The notes beneath the pieces are model-generated. The model ran no database searches. It was not told the origin of the DNA and worked only from the letters and a program-made list of their open reading frames with translations. Shown here piece by piece: positions 44,403 through 51,598 of a DNA stretch of 64,000 bases. A program made the position numbers and the translations under genes. Numbering within the stretch: the first letter of the stretch is position 1; each line of letters starts with the position of its first letter. This stretch comes from Rikenellaceae bacterium (GTDB lineage Bacteria > Bacteroidota > Bacteroidia > Bacteroidales > Rikenellaceae): contig SUZR01000001.1 in assembly GCA_015059845.1 (NCBI GenBank), positions 186,001-250,000 on the forward strand, written 5' to 3'.

Positions 44403-46319
44403 ATGAACAGGTTTGGTTATGTAAAAGTAGCTGCTGCTACGCCTATGCTGCGTGTGGCCGATTGTGAGTACAACGGCGCTCAGACTATCTCTATGATGCA
44501 GCAGGCGGCAGATAGCGGTGTGCAGGCCGTGGTGTTTCCCGAGCTGGGAGTGACGGCAAGCACGTGTGGAGATTTGTTTATGCAGCGCACTCTGCTCAAG
44601 GGAGCGGAGCAGACGCTGATGCAGATTGTCGAGGCGAGTGCCGACTTCCCGTTGGTGGCTATCGTCGGTCTGCCTCTTGTGGCAAACGACAAGGTTTATA
44701 ATTGTGCTGCTGTGGTGTCGCAGGGTATGCTTATTGGCGTTGTTCCCAAGACATACCTCTCGGCTGCCGAGCGCAAATACTTCGACTCGGGTGCAAATAA
44801 CCACGCCGAGGAGATTGAGATTGCAGGATTCTCGGCTCCGTTTGGTACGGACCTTACCTTTGCTATTGATGGTGTGCAGTTCTGCGTAGAGATTGGTCAG
44901 GATGCCGAGGCACCCATTCCGCCATCTACCTTTCAGGCATTGCAGGGGGCTAAAATCATCTTTAACCTCTCGGCTGCGGCTGAGCTTACGGGCAAGGGCG
45001 AGAAGCGCGAAGAGATGGTTCGCAGCTACTCTAAGCGCAGTTGCTCGGCCTATGTATCAGCCTCAGCGGGCTTTGGCGAATCGACAACAGATATGGCCTT
45101 TGCGGGCGGTAGTATTATCGCTGAGAATGGCGAGGTGTTGTGCGCAGCAGAGCGTTTCAGCCTGACAGAGCAGCTAATCGTTGCCGACGTGGATGTGGAG
45201 CTTATCGAGAATCGTCGCCGACAGATGGCACTCTTTACAAGCAATAGCGAGCTACCCTACTATCGCCGTTTCGATGTCTTCTCACCCGAGGGCGCAGAGT
45301 TTGGCGAGGAGCTTGCACGCAGGATTAACCCTATGCCATTTGTCCCTAAAGCGGGAGCTGAGCGCGACAGGAGATGCGAGGAGGCATTCTCTATCCAAGC
45401 ACTCGGACTTGTCAAGCGTCTGCAACACACCTCGTGCAAGAGTGCTGTTGTTGGTATTTCGGGCGGTCTGGACTCTACGCTGGCCCTGCTGGTTACCGTT
45501 AAGGCCTTCGACCTGCTGGGACTCGACCGCAAGGGTATAGTGGGCATAACAATGCCTGGATTCGGCACTACGGACCGCACGTATAACAATGCCGTTACGC
45601 TGATTAAGAAGTATGGTGTAACATTCCGTGAGATACCTATCGCGGAGGCTTGCAAGCAGCACTTCGCAGATATCGGACTGCCTGAGGGTGACCGCTCTGT
45701 GACGTATGAGAATGCACAGGCACGCGAGCGTACGCAGATACTTATGGATGTTGCCAATATGACGGGCGGTATGGTTATCGGCACGGGCGATTTGAGTGAG
45801 CTGGCGCTGGGCTGGGCAACGTATAATGGCGACCAGATGTCGATGTATGGCGTGAATGCATCTGTGCCCAAGACGCTGGTGCGTCACATTGTGGAGTGGC
45901 GAGCCGAACAGGAGGAGGATGAGGCCGTGAAGGCGGCGCTGAAGGATGTTGTTGCTACGCCCGTGAGTCCTGAGCTTCTGCCTGCCAACGAGCAGGGCGA
46001 GATAGCGCAGAAGACCGAGGATTTGGTTGGCCCATACGAGCTGCACGACTTCTTTATCTACAACTTTATCCGCAACGGTTTTTCTCCCGAAAAGATACTA
46101 TTTATGGCCGAAAATGCGTTTGATGGTAAACACGACCGTGAAACTATCCTCAAGTGGCTAAGAACGTTCCTGCGCCGTTTCTTTATGCAGCAGTTCAAGC
46201 GTTCGGCTATGCCCGATGGCCCGAAGGTGGGTAGCGTCTCTTTGTCACCGCGTGGAGATTGGCAGATGCCCTCGGATGCTGTGGCGGCGATGTGGCTCAA
46301 AGAGTGTGATAACTTATAA
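44403..46319 (+). CDS. nadE: NAD+ synthetase, glutamine-dependent type, with altered glutaminase site
   Basis: Amidates deamido-NAD in the last step of NAD synthesis. The 638-aa two-domain protein has an N-terminal nitrilase-type glutaminase and a C-terminal synthetase with the P-loop GISGGLDSTLALL and TGDLSELALGWATYNGDQMS. In the glutaminase, Glu (VVFPELGVTA) and Lys (GVVPKTYLSA) are present, but the usual nucleophile motif EIC(E)D reads FCVEIGQD: residue 165 is Gly (GGT). A Cys sits four residues earlier. If this is the true nucleophile position, glutamine hydrolysis is lost and free ammonia is used. The synthetase half looks intact. Confidence 0.92.
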   Translation: MNRFGYVKVAAATPMLRVADCEYNGAQTISMMQQAADSGVQAVVFPELGVTASTCGDLFMQRTLLKGAEQTLMQIVEASADFPLVAIVGLPLVANDKVYNCAAVVSQGMLIGVVPKTYLSAAERKYFDSGANNHAEEIEIAGFSAPFGTDLTFAIDGVQFCVEIGQDAEAPIPPSTFQALQGAKIIFNLSAAAELTGKGEKREEMVRSYSKRSCSAYVSASAGFGESTTDMAFAGGSIIAENGEVLCAAERFSLTEQLIVADVDVELIENRRRQMALFTSNSELPYYRRFDVFSPEGAEFGEELARRINPMPFVPKAGAERDRRCEEAFSIQALGLVKRLQHTSCKSAVVGISGGLDSTLALLVTVKAFDLLGLDRKGIVGITMPGFGTTDRTYNNAVTLIKKYGVTFREIPIAEACKQHFADIGLPEGDRSVTYENAQARERTQILMDVANMTGGMVIGTGDLSELALGWATYNGDQMSMYGVNASVPKTLVRHIVEWRAEQEEDEAVKAALKDVVATPVSPELLPANEQGEIAQKTEDLVGPYELHDFFIYNFIRNGFSPEKILFMAENAFDGKHDRETILKWLRTFLRRFFMQQFKRSAMPDGPKVGSVSLSPRGDWQMPSDAVAAMWLKECDNL

Positions 46320-46330
46320 AACACAATACA

Positions 46331-46933
46331 ATGAAGAGAATAATAATACTTGCCATTGCGGCAATGACACTAACCGCGACAAGCGCACAGGCCCAGAACT
46401 GGCTTGACGCACTGAAGGGTGTGGCCACTACGGCTATTGATAAGGTTACGGGCGGACAGCTCACGGCAAACACGCTCTATGGCACGTGGTCGTACAACCA
46501 GCCTGGCATAAAGCTCTCGTCGAGTACAAATGCGTTGTCGGACTTGACAGCCTCGGCGGCGACATCTACCCTGCAGAGCAAGATGGCCAAATACTACGAG
46601 AAGGTTGGTATCAAGGCGGGTGCTTGTAGCTTTGTATTCAATCAGGATGGCACCTTTACATCTACCTTCGGCAAGAAGACATCGGGCGGTACATTCACCT
46701 TCGATGCGGCGAGCAATCAGCTCACCCTGCAATACAACACGGGATTGCTGAAGCTGGGCGCAATCAACGCCTATGCATATATGAATGGTGGCAATTTGCA
46801 GATTCTGTTCCCGATGGACAAGCTGCTTACGCTGCTCACGGCGTTAGGCTCGACAAACAGCTCACTCTCGACGGTTACGTCGCTGCTCAAGAGTTATGAC
46901 AGCGTGAAGATTGGTTTTGAATTCTCAAAATAA
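46331..46933 (+). CDS. DUF4923-type lipocalin-like secreted protein, copy 1
   Basis: The 200-aa product has a signal peptide (IIILAIAAMTLTATSAQAQ) and a beta-rich body. LYGTWSYNQPGIKLSSS opens the lipocalin-like domain, with ACSFVFNQDGTFTSTFGKKT and GTFTFDAASNQLTLQY as later strands. This matches my memory of DUF4923, a Bacteroidales family of unknown function. It follows nadE by 11 bases and is followed by a paralogue, so both are likely co-transcribed with it. Periplasmic or outer-membrane location is expected. Confidence 0.78.
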   Translation: MKRIIILAIAAMTLTATSAQAQNWLDALKGVATTAIDKVTGGQLTANTLYGTWSYNQPGIKLSSSTNALSDLTASAATSTLQSKMAKYYEKVGIKAGACSFVFNQDGTFTSTFGKKTSGGTFTFDAASNQLTLQYNTGLLKLGAINAYAYMNGGNLQILFPMDKLLTLLTALGSTNSSLSTVTSLLKSYDSVKIGFEFSK

Positions 46934-46940
46934 CATAGCT

Positions 46941-47564
46941 ATGAAGAAGATTTTGTATATACTCGCATTGTGCGTAACGCTAAGCGCTACAAACTCGGCT
47001 CAGGCGCAATCGCTGGATGCCCTGCTGAAGAGCCTGAGTAGCTTTTTTGGCTCGTCAGAGCAGGAGCAGACACCTGCACAGCCCAAGATTACCCACCCCG
47101 AGGCGTATGAGCTGATGGGTCGCTGGGTTTTTGATGGTCTTGTGATGGATTACACGGGCGATAGCTCGCTGGCGGCTGTGGCTATCTCAACCCTCGAGAG
47201 TCAGCTGCCTACGTTGGCCACAAAGTTTAATCTGGTTGCAGGACGTGACTACATTAATGTAAATGAGGATGGCTCTATCGTGGCGGTGCGAGGCGAGAGC
47301 AAGATGACGGCATATTGCACCTACTACGACTCATACTCGGGCGAGGCTTCGCTGACGTTCAACTTTGACGGCAAGAGCGTGAGTATAACTGCTACTATTA
47401 TCGAGCAGGATGGCAAGACTAAGGTGTTGTTCAATGCCAATCGCCTGATGAATCTTTTGGCGCAGCACTACTCGAAGTTCAACGAGAACACAACCTTGCA
47501 GATGGCCAAGACGGTGATTGACAGCTACCCAGGCATAAGGGTTGGAGCTACAATGAAACGTTAA
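46941..47564 (+). CDS. DUF4923-type lipocalin-like secreted protein, copy 2
   Basis: The 207-aa paralogue of the preceding gene has signal peptide LYILALCVTLSATNSAQAQ, then SLDALLKSLSSFFGSSEQEQ and the domain start YELMGRWVFDGLVMDYTGDS. The order of features (helix after the signal, TW/RW strand, SLAAVAISTLESQLP helix, GRDYINVNEDGSIVAVRG strand) repeats that of copy 1, with low identity. I use ATG 46941, seven bases after the copy 1 stop; the track start lies inside copy 1. A terminator follows. Function unknown. Confidence 0.78.
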   Translation: MKKILYILALCVTLSATNSAQAQSLDALLKSLSSFFGSSEQEQTPAQPKITHPEAYELMGRWVFDGLVMDYTGDSSLAAVAISTLESQLPTLATKFNLVAGRDYINVNEDGSIVAVRGESKMTAYCTYYDSYSGEASLTFNFDGKSVSITATIIEQDGKTKVLFNANRLMNLLAQHYSKFNENTTLQMAKTVIDSYPGIRVGATMKR

Positions 47565-47570
47565 AAAAAG

Positions 47571-47599
47571 AAAAGGTGTCCGATTTCCAGACACCTTTT
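47571..47599. terminator. Bidirectional terminator
   Basis: AAAAGGTGTC / GACACCTTTT 10-bp perfect stem with a 9-base loop and T-run, between the converging DUF4923 and manA genes. Confidence 0.85.
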
Positions 47600-47623
47600 T
47601 TCTTGCTCATTAAGCCCAAATAG

Positions 47624-48610
47624 TTACTTAATATACACCTCAAGCAACTTTGCATTTCCCTTCAACGAAACCACATCGGCATCGGCGGGAATCATCACCA
47701 GCTCGTAGGGGGTGATATGCTCGGTCACGCCACCCACTGTTACGTCGGCCTCGCCCGTAGTACAGATATAGAGAACAAACGAGTCGAGTGACGCGTAGTC
47801 AAACTCCTTCTCGCCCTCAAGAGCGATGATGTTTGTGGTGAAGTAGGGACAGTCAACCATCTTTACCGACTGATTTACCTTCTCCTCGTACTGCATATGA
47901 CACTTGTCGCCATCGCTGGCAAAGTCGATAGCATCTACAGCCAGAGCGGTGTGTAGCTCGCGGGGATTACCCTTATCGTCAACACGATTCCAGTCGTAGA
48001 TACGGTACGTCACATCCGACGTTTGCTGAATCTCCAGCACCTCGATACCCTTACCCAGAGCGTGTACAGTACCTGCGGGGATGAAGAATACATCTCCCAC
48101 CTTAACCTCTACACGATTCAGAATCTCGGGCAGGCGGTCCTCATTCACAGCAGCGAGGTACTCCTCACGGGTGATAGAGGTATCCTTGAAGCCAACGTAG
48201 AGCGCAGCACCAGGCTCACAGCCCGACACATACCACATCTCGGTCTTGCCGTATGAGTTGTGACGCTCGGCAGCCAACTCATCGTTGGGATGCACCTGTA
48301 CGGACAACACGTCGTGGCAGTCGAGGCTCTTAATCAAAAGCGGGAAGGTCAAGCCATAACGCTCGTAGTTCTTCTCACCGATAAGGTTACCCATATATAC
48401 CTCGATAATCTCCTCGATGGTGTTCTTCTTCAGCAGACCATTGGCAACAACAGACTCATCGCCCGCAACGGCCGACAACTCCCAGCTCTCGCCATAGCAC
48501 TTCGCAGGGTCAATCTTCGCACCCTTGCCAGCCTTCACACTTGCCAATAACTCGTGGCCACCCCACAGACGCTCCTTCAAGCGAGGGATAAATTTAATAG
48601 GATAAAGCAT
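47624..48610 (-). CDS. manA: Mannose-6-phosphate isomerase, class I
   Basis: Interconverts fructose 6-phosphate and mannose 6-phosphate. The 328-aa cupin enzyme has KFIPRLKERLWGGHELLAS at the N-terminus, the zinc motif LSVQVHPNDELAAERHNSYG, GKTEMWYVSGCEPGAALYVG, and FFIPAGTVHALGKGIEVLEI. This is the short class I form common in Bacteroidota. It lies 27 bases after thrC and likely shares its transcript. It provides the precursor that the window guanylyltransferase turns to GDP-mannose, once a phosphomannomutase (not here) acts. Confidence 0.93.
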   Translation of the reverse strand: MLYPIKFIPRLKERLWGGHELLASVKAGKGAKIDPAKCYGESWELSAVAGDESVVANGLLKKNTIEEIIEVYMGNLIGEKNYERYGLTFPLLIKSLDCHDVLSVQVHPNDELAAERHNSYGKTEMWYVSGCEPGAALYVGFKDTSITREEYLAAVNEDRLPEILNRVEVKVGDVFFIPAGTVHALGKGIEVLEIQQTSDVTYRIYDWNRVDDKGNPRELHTALAVDAIDFASDGDKCHMQYEEKVNQSVKMVDCPYFTTNIIALEGEKEFDYASLDSFVLYICTTGEADVTVGGVTEHITPYELVMIPADADVVSLKGNAKLLEVYIK

Positions 48611-48637
48611 AGTTTTCCTTACTATTTATTGTTTGTA

Positions 48638-49954
48638 CTAATTTTCGTTTTCGGGAGTCTTCTCCGCAAACATCTCCTCTACGGCCTTGATGACCTGCTC
48701 CTCGGTGGCGTTGAGCGCAAATACCTTCGTGGGCTTAAGCTCATACACCTCGTGCGAAGCCTTAAATGCCTGCTCACCAGCACCTGTGATGTTGAGCATA
48801 ATGGTGGCATCCTTCTCCACCTTACCATCCTGCACAGCCTTGATAAGCGTAGCCGTAGCCACAGCCGCTGCGGGGTGGATATCCACGCCCTCCAGCTCCT
48901 CGAACAATTTGGCAGCCTTGCGAGCCTGAGCGTTCGTCGCAACCAGAATCTCGCCATTGGTAGCCTTCAGCGCATCGTACAGACCACCCTTGATAGGATA
49001 AGGGGGCTTGCGGTTAGACAACACCTTAGCGTCGATGATACCTGCATCGCGGCGAGCCTTGTCGGCATCGTACGGAAGCATAGCACGCGAATCAGCACGC
49101 CAAGCATCGTACATCGGAACAAACGGTGCGTTCTGCGACACCATCAGCTTCATCACCGTATCGCCATAGCCGCCATCCTCAATAAGACGCATATTAGCCT
49201 CCCACGCGGCGATAGCACCCGTACCGCTACCTACGGCCTGGAAGTAGTAGTCGGGAATACGGCCAATGGTTGTGGCAGCCGACAGCACGGTTGTAGCCAT
49301 ACCGTCACGGCGTGCTACATTCTTTGCACCACCCTCTGCGTGGAACTTAGGCGACTTGAGAGCCATATCGCTCAGGTGGATAGCGTCGAAGTAGTCGCCA
49401 CCCTTCTCGCAGGCGATGAGCTTCACGCAGGGGTTGATGGGCTTCTCAAACCACAGAGCCGAGAGGTTATCGGCAGGCACGCTGAGCAGCAAGGGGATAT
49501 TATTCTCCGAGCATACCTTGGCAAAGGCACGCGCTGTATTACCCGCCGAGGCAACCACCAGCACACGCTTCTCATCCTCACCCATACGACCGCAGACGCT
49601 ATACGCCTCAGTCTCCTTGAATGAGCAGGTTGACATCTTCGCGCCGTGCTTGGGCGAGTAGCCATTCAGCGTGATGTAGAGATTCTTCAATCCGAGGTGC
49701 TTCGCCAAGCCCTCGCTACGATACGTCACGGGCGCAGCCGAGCCCTTCAGCAGACGCCTTACGGGCAGCCAATCGCAGAAGGTGTAAAAACCATAATCCT
49801 CGCCCTTGAGCTCCAACTTCTTCTTAGCATAGATGGCACGCACCAACGATGGCTCTGTGCACTCCTTATCCTCAAGCACCCAGCCCGTATCCTCGAACTC
49901 GCGCTCGGTAGCTACGCATTTGAGCGTATATTCCGTTGCCTTAAAATTTTCCAT
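48638..49954 (-). CDS. thrC: Threonine synthase
   Basis: PLP enzyme converting O-phosphohomoserine to threonine. The 438-aa protein has the PLP Lys in MSTCSFKETEAYSVC, the phosphate-binding ASAGNTARAFAKVC, YFQAVGSGTGAIAAWEAN and the C-terminal NITGAGEQAFK. The upstream LPVRRLLKGSAAPVTYRSEG corresponds to the substrate region. Length fits the fold-type II ThrC group. No thrA or thrB is nearby. It precedes manA in the same direction. Confidence 0.9.
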   Translation of the reverse strand: MENFKATEYTLKCVATEREFEDTGWVLEDKECTEPSLVRAIYAKKKLELKGEDYGFYTFCDWLPVRRLLKGSAAPVTYRSEGLAKHLGLKNLYITLNGYSPKHGAKMSTCSFKETEAYSVCGRMGEDEKRVLVVASAGNTARAFAKVCSENNIPLLLSVPADNLSALWFEKPINPCVKLIACEKGGDYFDAIHLSDMALKSPKFHAEGGAKNVARRDGMATTVLSAATTIGRIPDYYFQAVGSGTGAIAAWEANMRLIEDGGYGDTVMKLMVSQNAPFVPMYDAWRADSRAMLPYDADKARRDAGIIDAKVLSNRKPPYPIKGGLYDALKATNGEILVATNAQARKAAKLFEELEGVDIHPAAAVATATLIKAVQDGKVEKDATIMLNITGAGEQAFKASHEVYELKPTKVFALNATEEQVIKAVEEMFAEKTPENEN

Positions 49955-49982
49955 TATATTGAGTTTATTATTTTCTAATGTG

Positions 49983-49990
49983 CAAATTTA
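49983..49990 (-). promoter_or_regulatory. Candidate -7 element of thrC-manA
   Basis: TAAATTTG on the minus strand, 28 bases before the thrC ATG; -33 box not clear. Confidence 0.45.
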
Positions 49991-50023
49991 ATAAATTTAG
50001 GCCAAAGTTAAGGATAAATTTCT

Positions 50024-50031
50024 TACATTTG
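50024..50031 (+). promoter_or_regulatory. Candidate -7 element of the SGNH hydrolase gene
   Basis: TACATTTG, 40 bases before ATG 50072; -33 box not clear. Confidence 0.45.
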
Positions 50032-50071
50032 TGATACCCTAAAATAGATTTAACCAAAAATTAGATAGATT

Positions 50072-50788
50072 ATGAAGAAAATTCTTTTCACACTCGCATT
50101 GTGCTTTATCGCCACAGGCGCAATGGCACAGGACAAAAAGACCGATTGGGCGCAGTTCTACCGCTACGAGAAGGCGAACGCGGAGGTAACAGCTCAGCCC
50201 GACGCTGTATTTATGGGTAACTCAATCACCGATGGCTGGGCACGTCAGGACCCTGAGTTCTTCACAAAGAACAACTTCGTGGGCCGTGGTATCAGCGGAC
50301 AGACCTCTTCGGAGATGCTGGTGCGCTTCCGCCGCGACGTTATCGACCTGAATCCCAAGTGCGTGGTAATCCTCTCGGGTACAAACGACATTGCCCGCAA
50401 CAACGGTTTCATCGCCCCTGAGAATACGCTGGGTAACATCATCTCTATGTGCGAGTTGGCGAAGGCTAATGGCATTAAGGTTATCCTCTGTTCTATCACT
50501 CCCACCTCTGAGTTCCGCTGGCGCAAGGAGATTGAGCCTGCACAGCTCATCCGCGACCTCAATAAGATGTTGGAGGCATACGCCAAGGAGGCTGGTCACT
50601 ACTTCCTGAACTACTACCCCGCCCTCACCGACGAGAAGGGAGGCCTGCCCGAGAAGTGGAGTAAGGATACTTGCCACCCCAACCTCGAGTGCTACCGCAC
50701 CGTTATGGAGCCTATGGTTTGCGACGCGGTGAACAAGGTGCTCAAGACCCCCAAGAAGAAGCTCCACACAGCAATGCCCGTAGAGTAA
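50072..50788 (+). CDS. Secreted SGNH/GDSL-type esterase
   Basis: Periplasmic or surface acylhydrolase, 238 aa, with signal peptide MKKILFTLALCFIATGAMAQ. SGNH blocks are all present: block I FMGNSITDGWARQD with the Ser, block II GRGISGQTSSEMLVRF with the Gly, block III LSGTNDIARNNGF with the Asn, and block V KDTCHPNLECYRTVME with Asp and His. The order and the WRKEIEPAQLIRDLNKMLEA helix resemble bacterial PAF-acetylhydrolase-like carbohydrate esterases. Single gene, ended by a terminator. Substrate unknown; O-acetylated glycans are plausible. Confidence 0.88.
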   Translation: MKKILFTLALCFIATGAMAQDKKTDWAQFYRYEKANAEVTAQPDAVFMGNSITDGWARQDPEFFTKNNFVGRGISGQTSSEMLVRFRRDVIDLNPKCVVILSGTNDIARNNGFIAPENTLGNIISMCELAKANGIKVILCSITPTSEFRWRKEIEPAQLIRDLNKMLEAYAKEAGHYFLNYYPALTDEKGGLPEKWSKDTCHPNLECYRTVMEPMVCDAVNKVLKTPKKKLHTAMPVE

Positions 50789-50808
50789 GGCTATTAAAGT
50801 AGAGTTTT

Positions 50809-50839
50809 ATAGGTGTTATGGTTTTCCCGTAGCACCTAT
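50809..50839 (+). terminator. SGNH hydrolase gene terminator
   Basis: ATAGGTG-TTATGG pairs imperfectly with CC-GTAG-CACCTAT (outer seven pairs perfect), then seven Ts. Confidence 0.75.
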
Positions 50840-50859
50840 TTTTTTATGGGCGTCGCGGA

Positions 50860-50921
50860 GCATTACAGCATTACAACCATTACAGGCATTACACCCCTGT
50901 AATGCTGTAATGGTGTAATGC
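50860..50921. repeat. ATTACA palindrome, copy 1
   Basis: The arm ACCATTACAGGCATTACA pairs with TGTAATGCTGTAATGGT (one bulged G) around CCCC; outer GCATTACA and TGTAATGC units extend it. It is followed by CTTTTAG. Built almost wholly of CATTACA/TGTAATG words. Confidence 0.85.
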
Positions 50922-51082
50922 TTTTAGTCCGTATAATATGTAGGTCATTGGCTTATCACCGCCGAGCCTGCGGCCTCCAGCCGCATTTACAAGTCTGACC
51001 CACCCCCTAATCCCCCGCCTCAGGCAGGGGACTTTGGTCGCTACGCTCCGAAGGTTGCAGATGGGTAGGTAGTACAGGAATA

Positions 51083-51134
51083 GTTACAACCATTACAGGC
51101 ATTACACCCCTGTAATGCTGTAATGGTGTAATGG
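51083..51134. repeat. ATTACA palindrome, copy 2 (direct repeat of copy 1)
   Basis: The core ACCATTACAGGCATTACACC and its pairing partner are identical to copy 1 and lie in the same orientation. Confidence 0.85.
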
Positions 51135-51180
51135 TATCTACGTGCGTCAGCCAATATTTGTCTTGCTACGAGCTATGAGT

Positions 51181-51221
51181 GTTACACGCGTTACACCACT
51201 TGTAAAGTGTAATAGTGTAAC
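51181..51221. repeat. GTTACAC inverted repeat
   Basis: GTTACAC-GC-GTTACAC faces GTGTAAT-A-GTGTAAC, a diverged relative of the ATTACA palindromes. Confidence 0.65.
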
Positions 51222-51247
51222 AAAATTGATTAGGCGTTATAAGTAGG

Positions 51248-51311
51248 ATAAGTATTATAGGTGGGAAAAGACTCTACTACCCATAACTCGTATAATACCT
51301 ATAATACTTAT
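51248..51311. repeat. 15-bp perfect inverted repeat
   Basis: ATAAGTATTATAGGT (51248-51262) and ACCTATAATACTTAT (51297-51311) are exact reverse complements around a 34-base loop. Confidence 0.8.
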
Positions 51312-51457
51312 ATCACTTACGCTACGTATAATACTCATAAAATATATGAGTCATTACAAGCCTCTACATAGTGTTAATCCACCTTTAGGTATATACCTCA
51401 CTGATACTGACAACTATCATACGTATCAGGCAAGTAATATACAGCTGTAAATTACCA

Positions 51458-51512
51458 CGAACTTTTATATATCTGACACCGTATAGGACAAGAACTAAAA
51501 TAAAAGTTCTCG
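51458..51512. repeat. 10-bp inverted repeat
   Basis: GAACTTTTAT (51459-51468) and ATAAAAGTTC (51500-51509) are exact reverse complements, and a flanking CG extends the pairing after one bulge. Confidence 0.65.
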
Positions 51513-51533
51513 CAATGACAATACATTACAAAA

Positions 51534-51595
51534 GCATTACACCATTACAGCATTACAGGGGTGTAATGCCTGTAATGGTTGTAATGGTGTAATGG
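51534..51595. repeat. ATTACA palindrome, copy 3 (inverted), next to the potD stop
   Basis: This is the exact reverse complement of the copy 1 core, ACCATTACAGCATTACAGGG continuing into TGTAATGCCTGTAATGGT. It begins three bases after the potD stop on the minus strand and is followed there by CTTTTG, so it may end the pot transcript. Confidence 0.85.
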
Positions 51596-51598
51596 TCC

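Larger units (their letters stand above)
50922..51598. other. Gene-free, palindrome-rich intergenic stretch
   Basis: No ORF above 60 codons on either strand. Besides the repeats listed separately, it holds a G/C-rich hairpin near 51016-51033 (CCCCGCC-TCA-GGCAGGGG) and many ATAATAC/GTATTATA words. It separates the SGNH gene from the end of potD. Confidence 0.7.

Noticed and set aside
48554-49624. 356-codon plus-strand ORF opposite thrC
   Set aside because: It lies wholly antisense to thrC and the start of manA, both with clear motifs, and has no recognisable domain. Long antisense frames are common here because the real genes rarely use codons whose complements are stops.
50860-51595. Possible CRISPR-like array from the repeated ATTACA words
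   Set aside because: Repeats are palindromes of different spacing and orientation, with no uniform spacers and no cas genes in the window.
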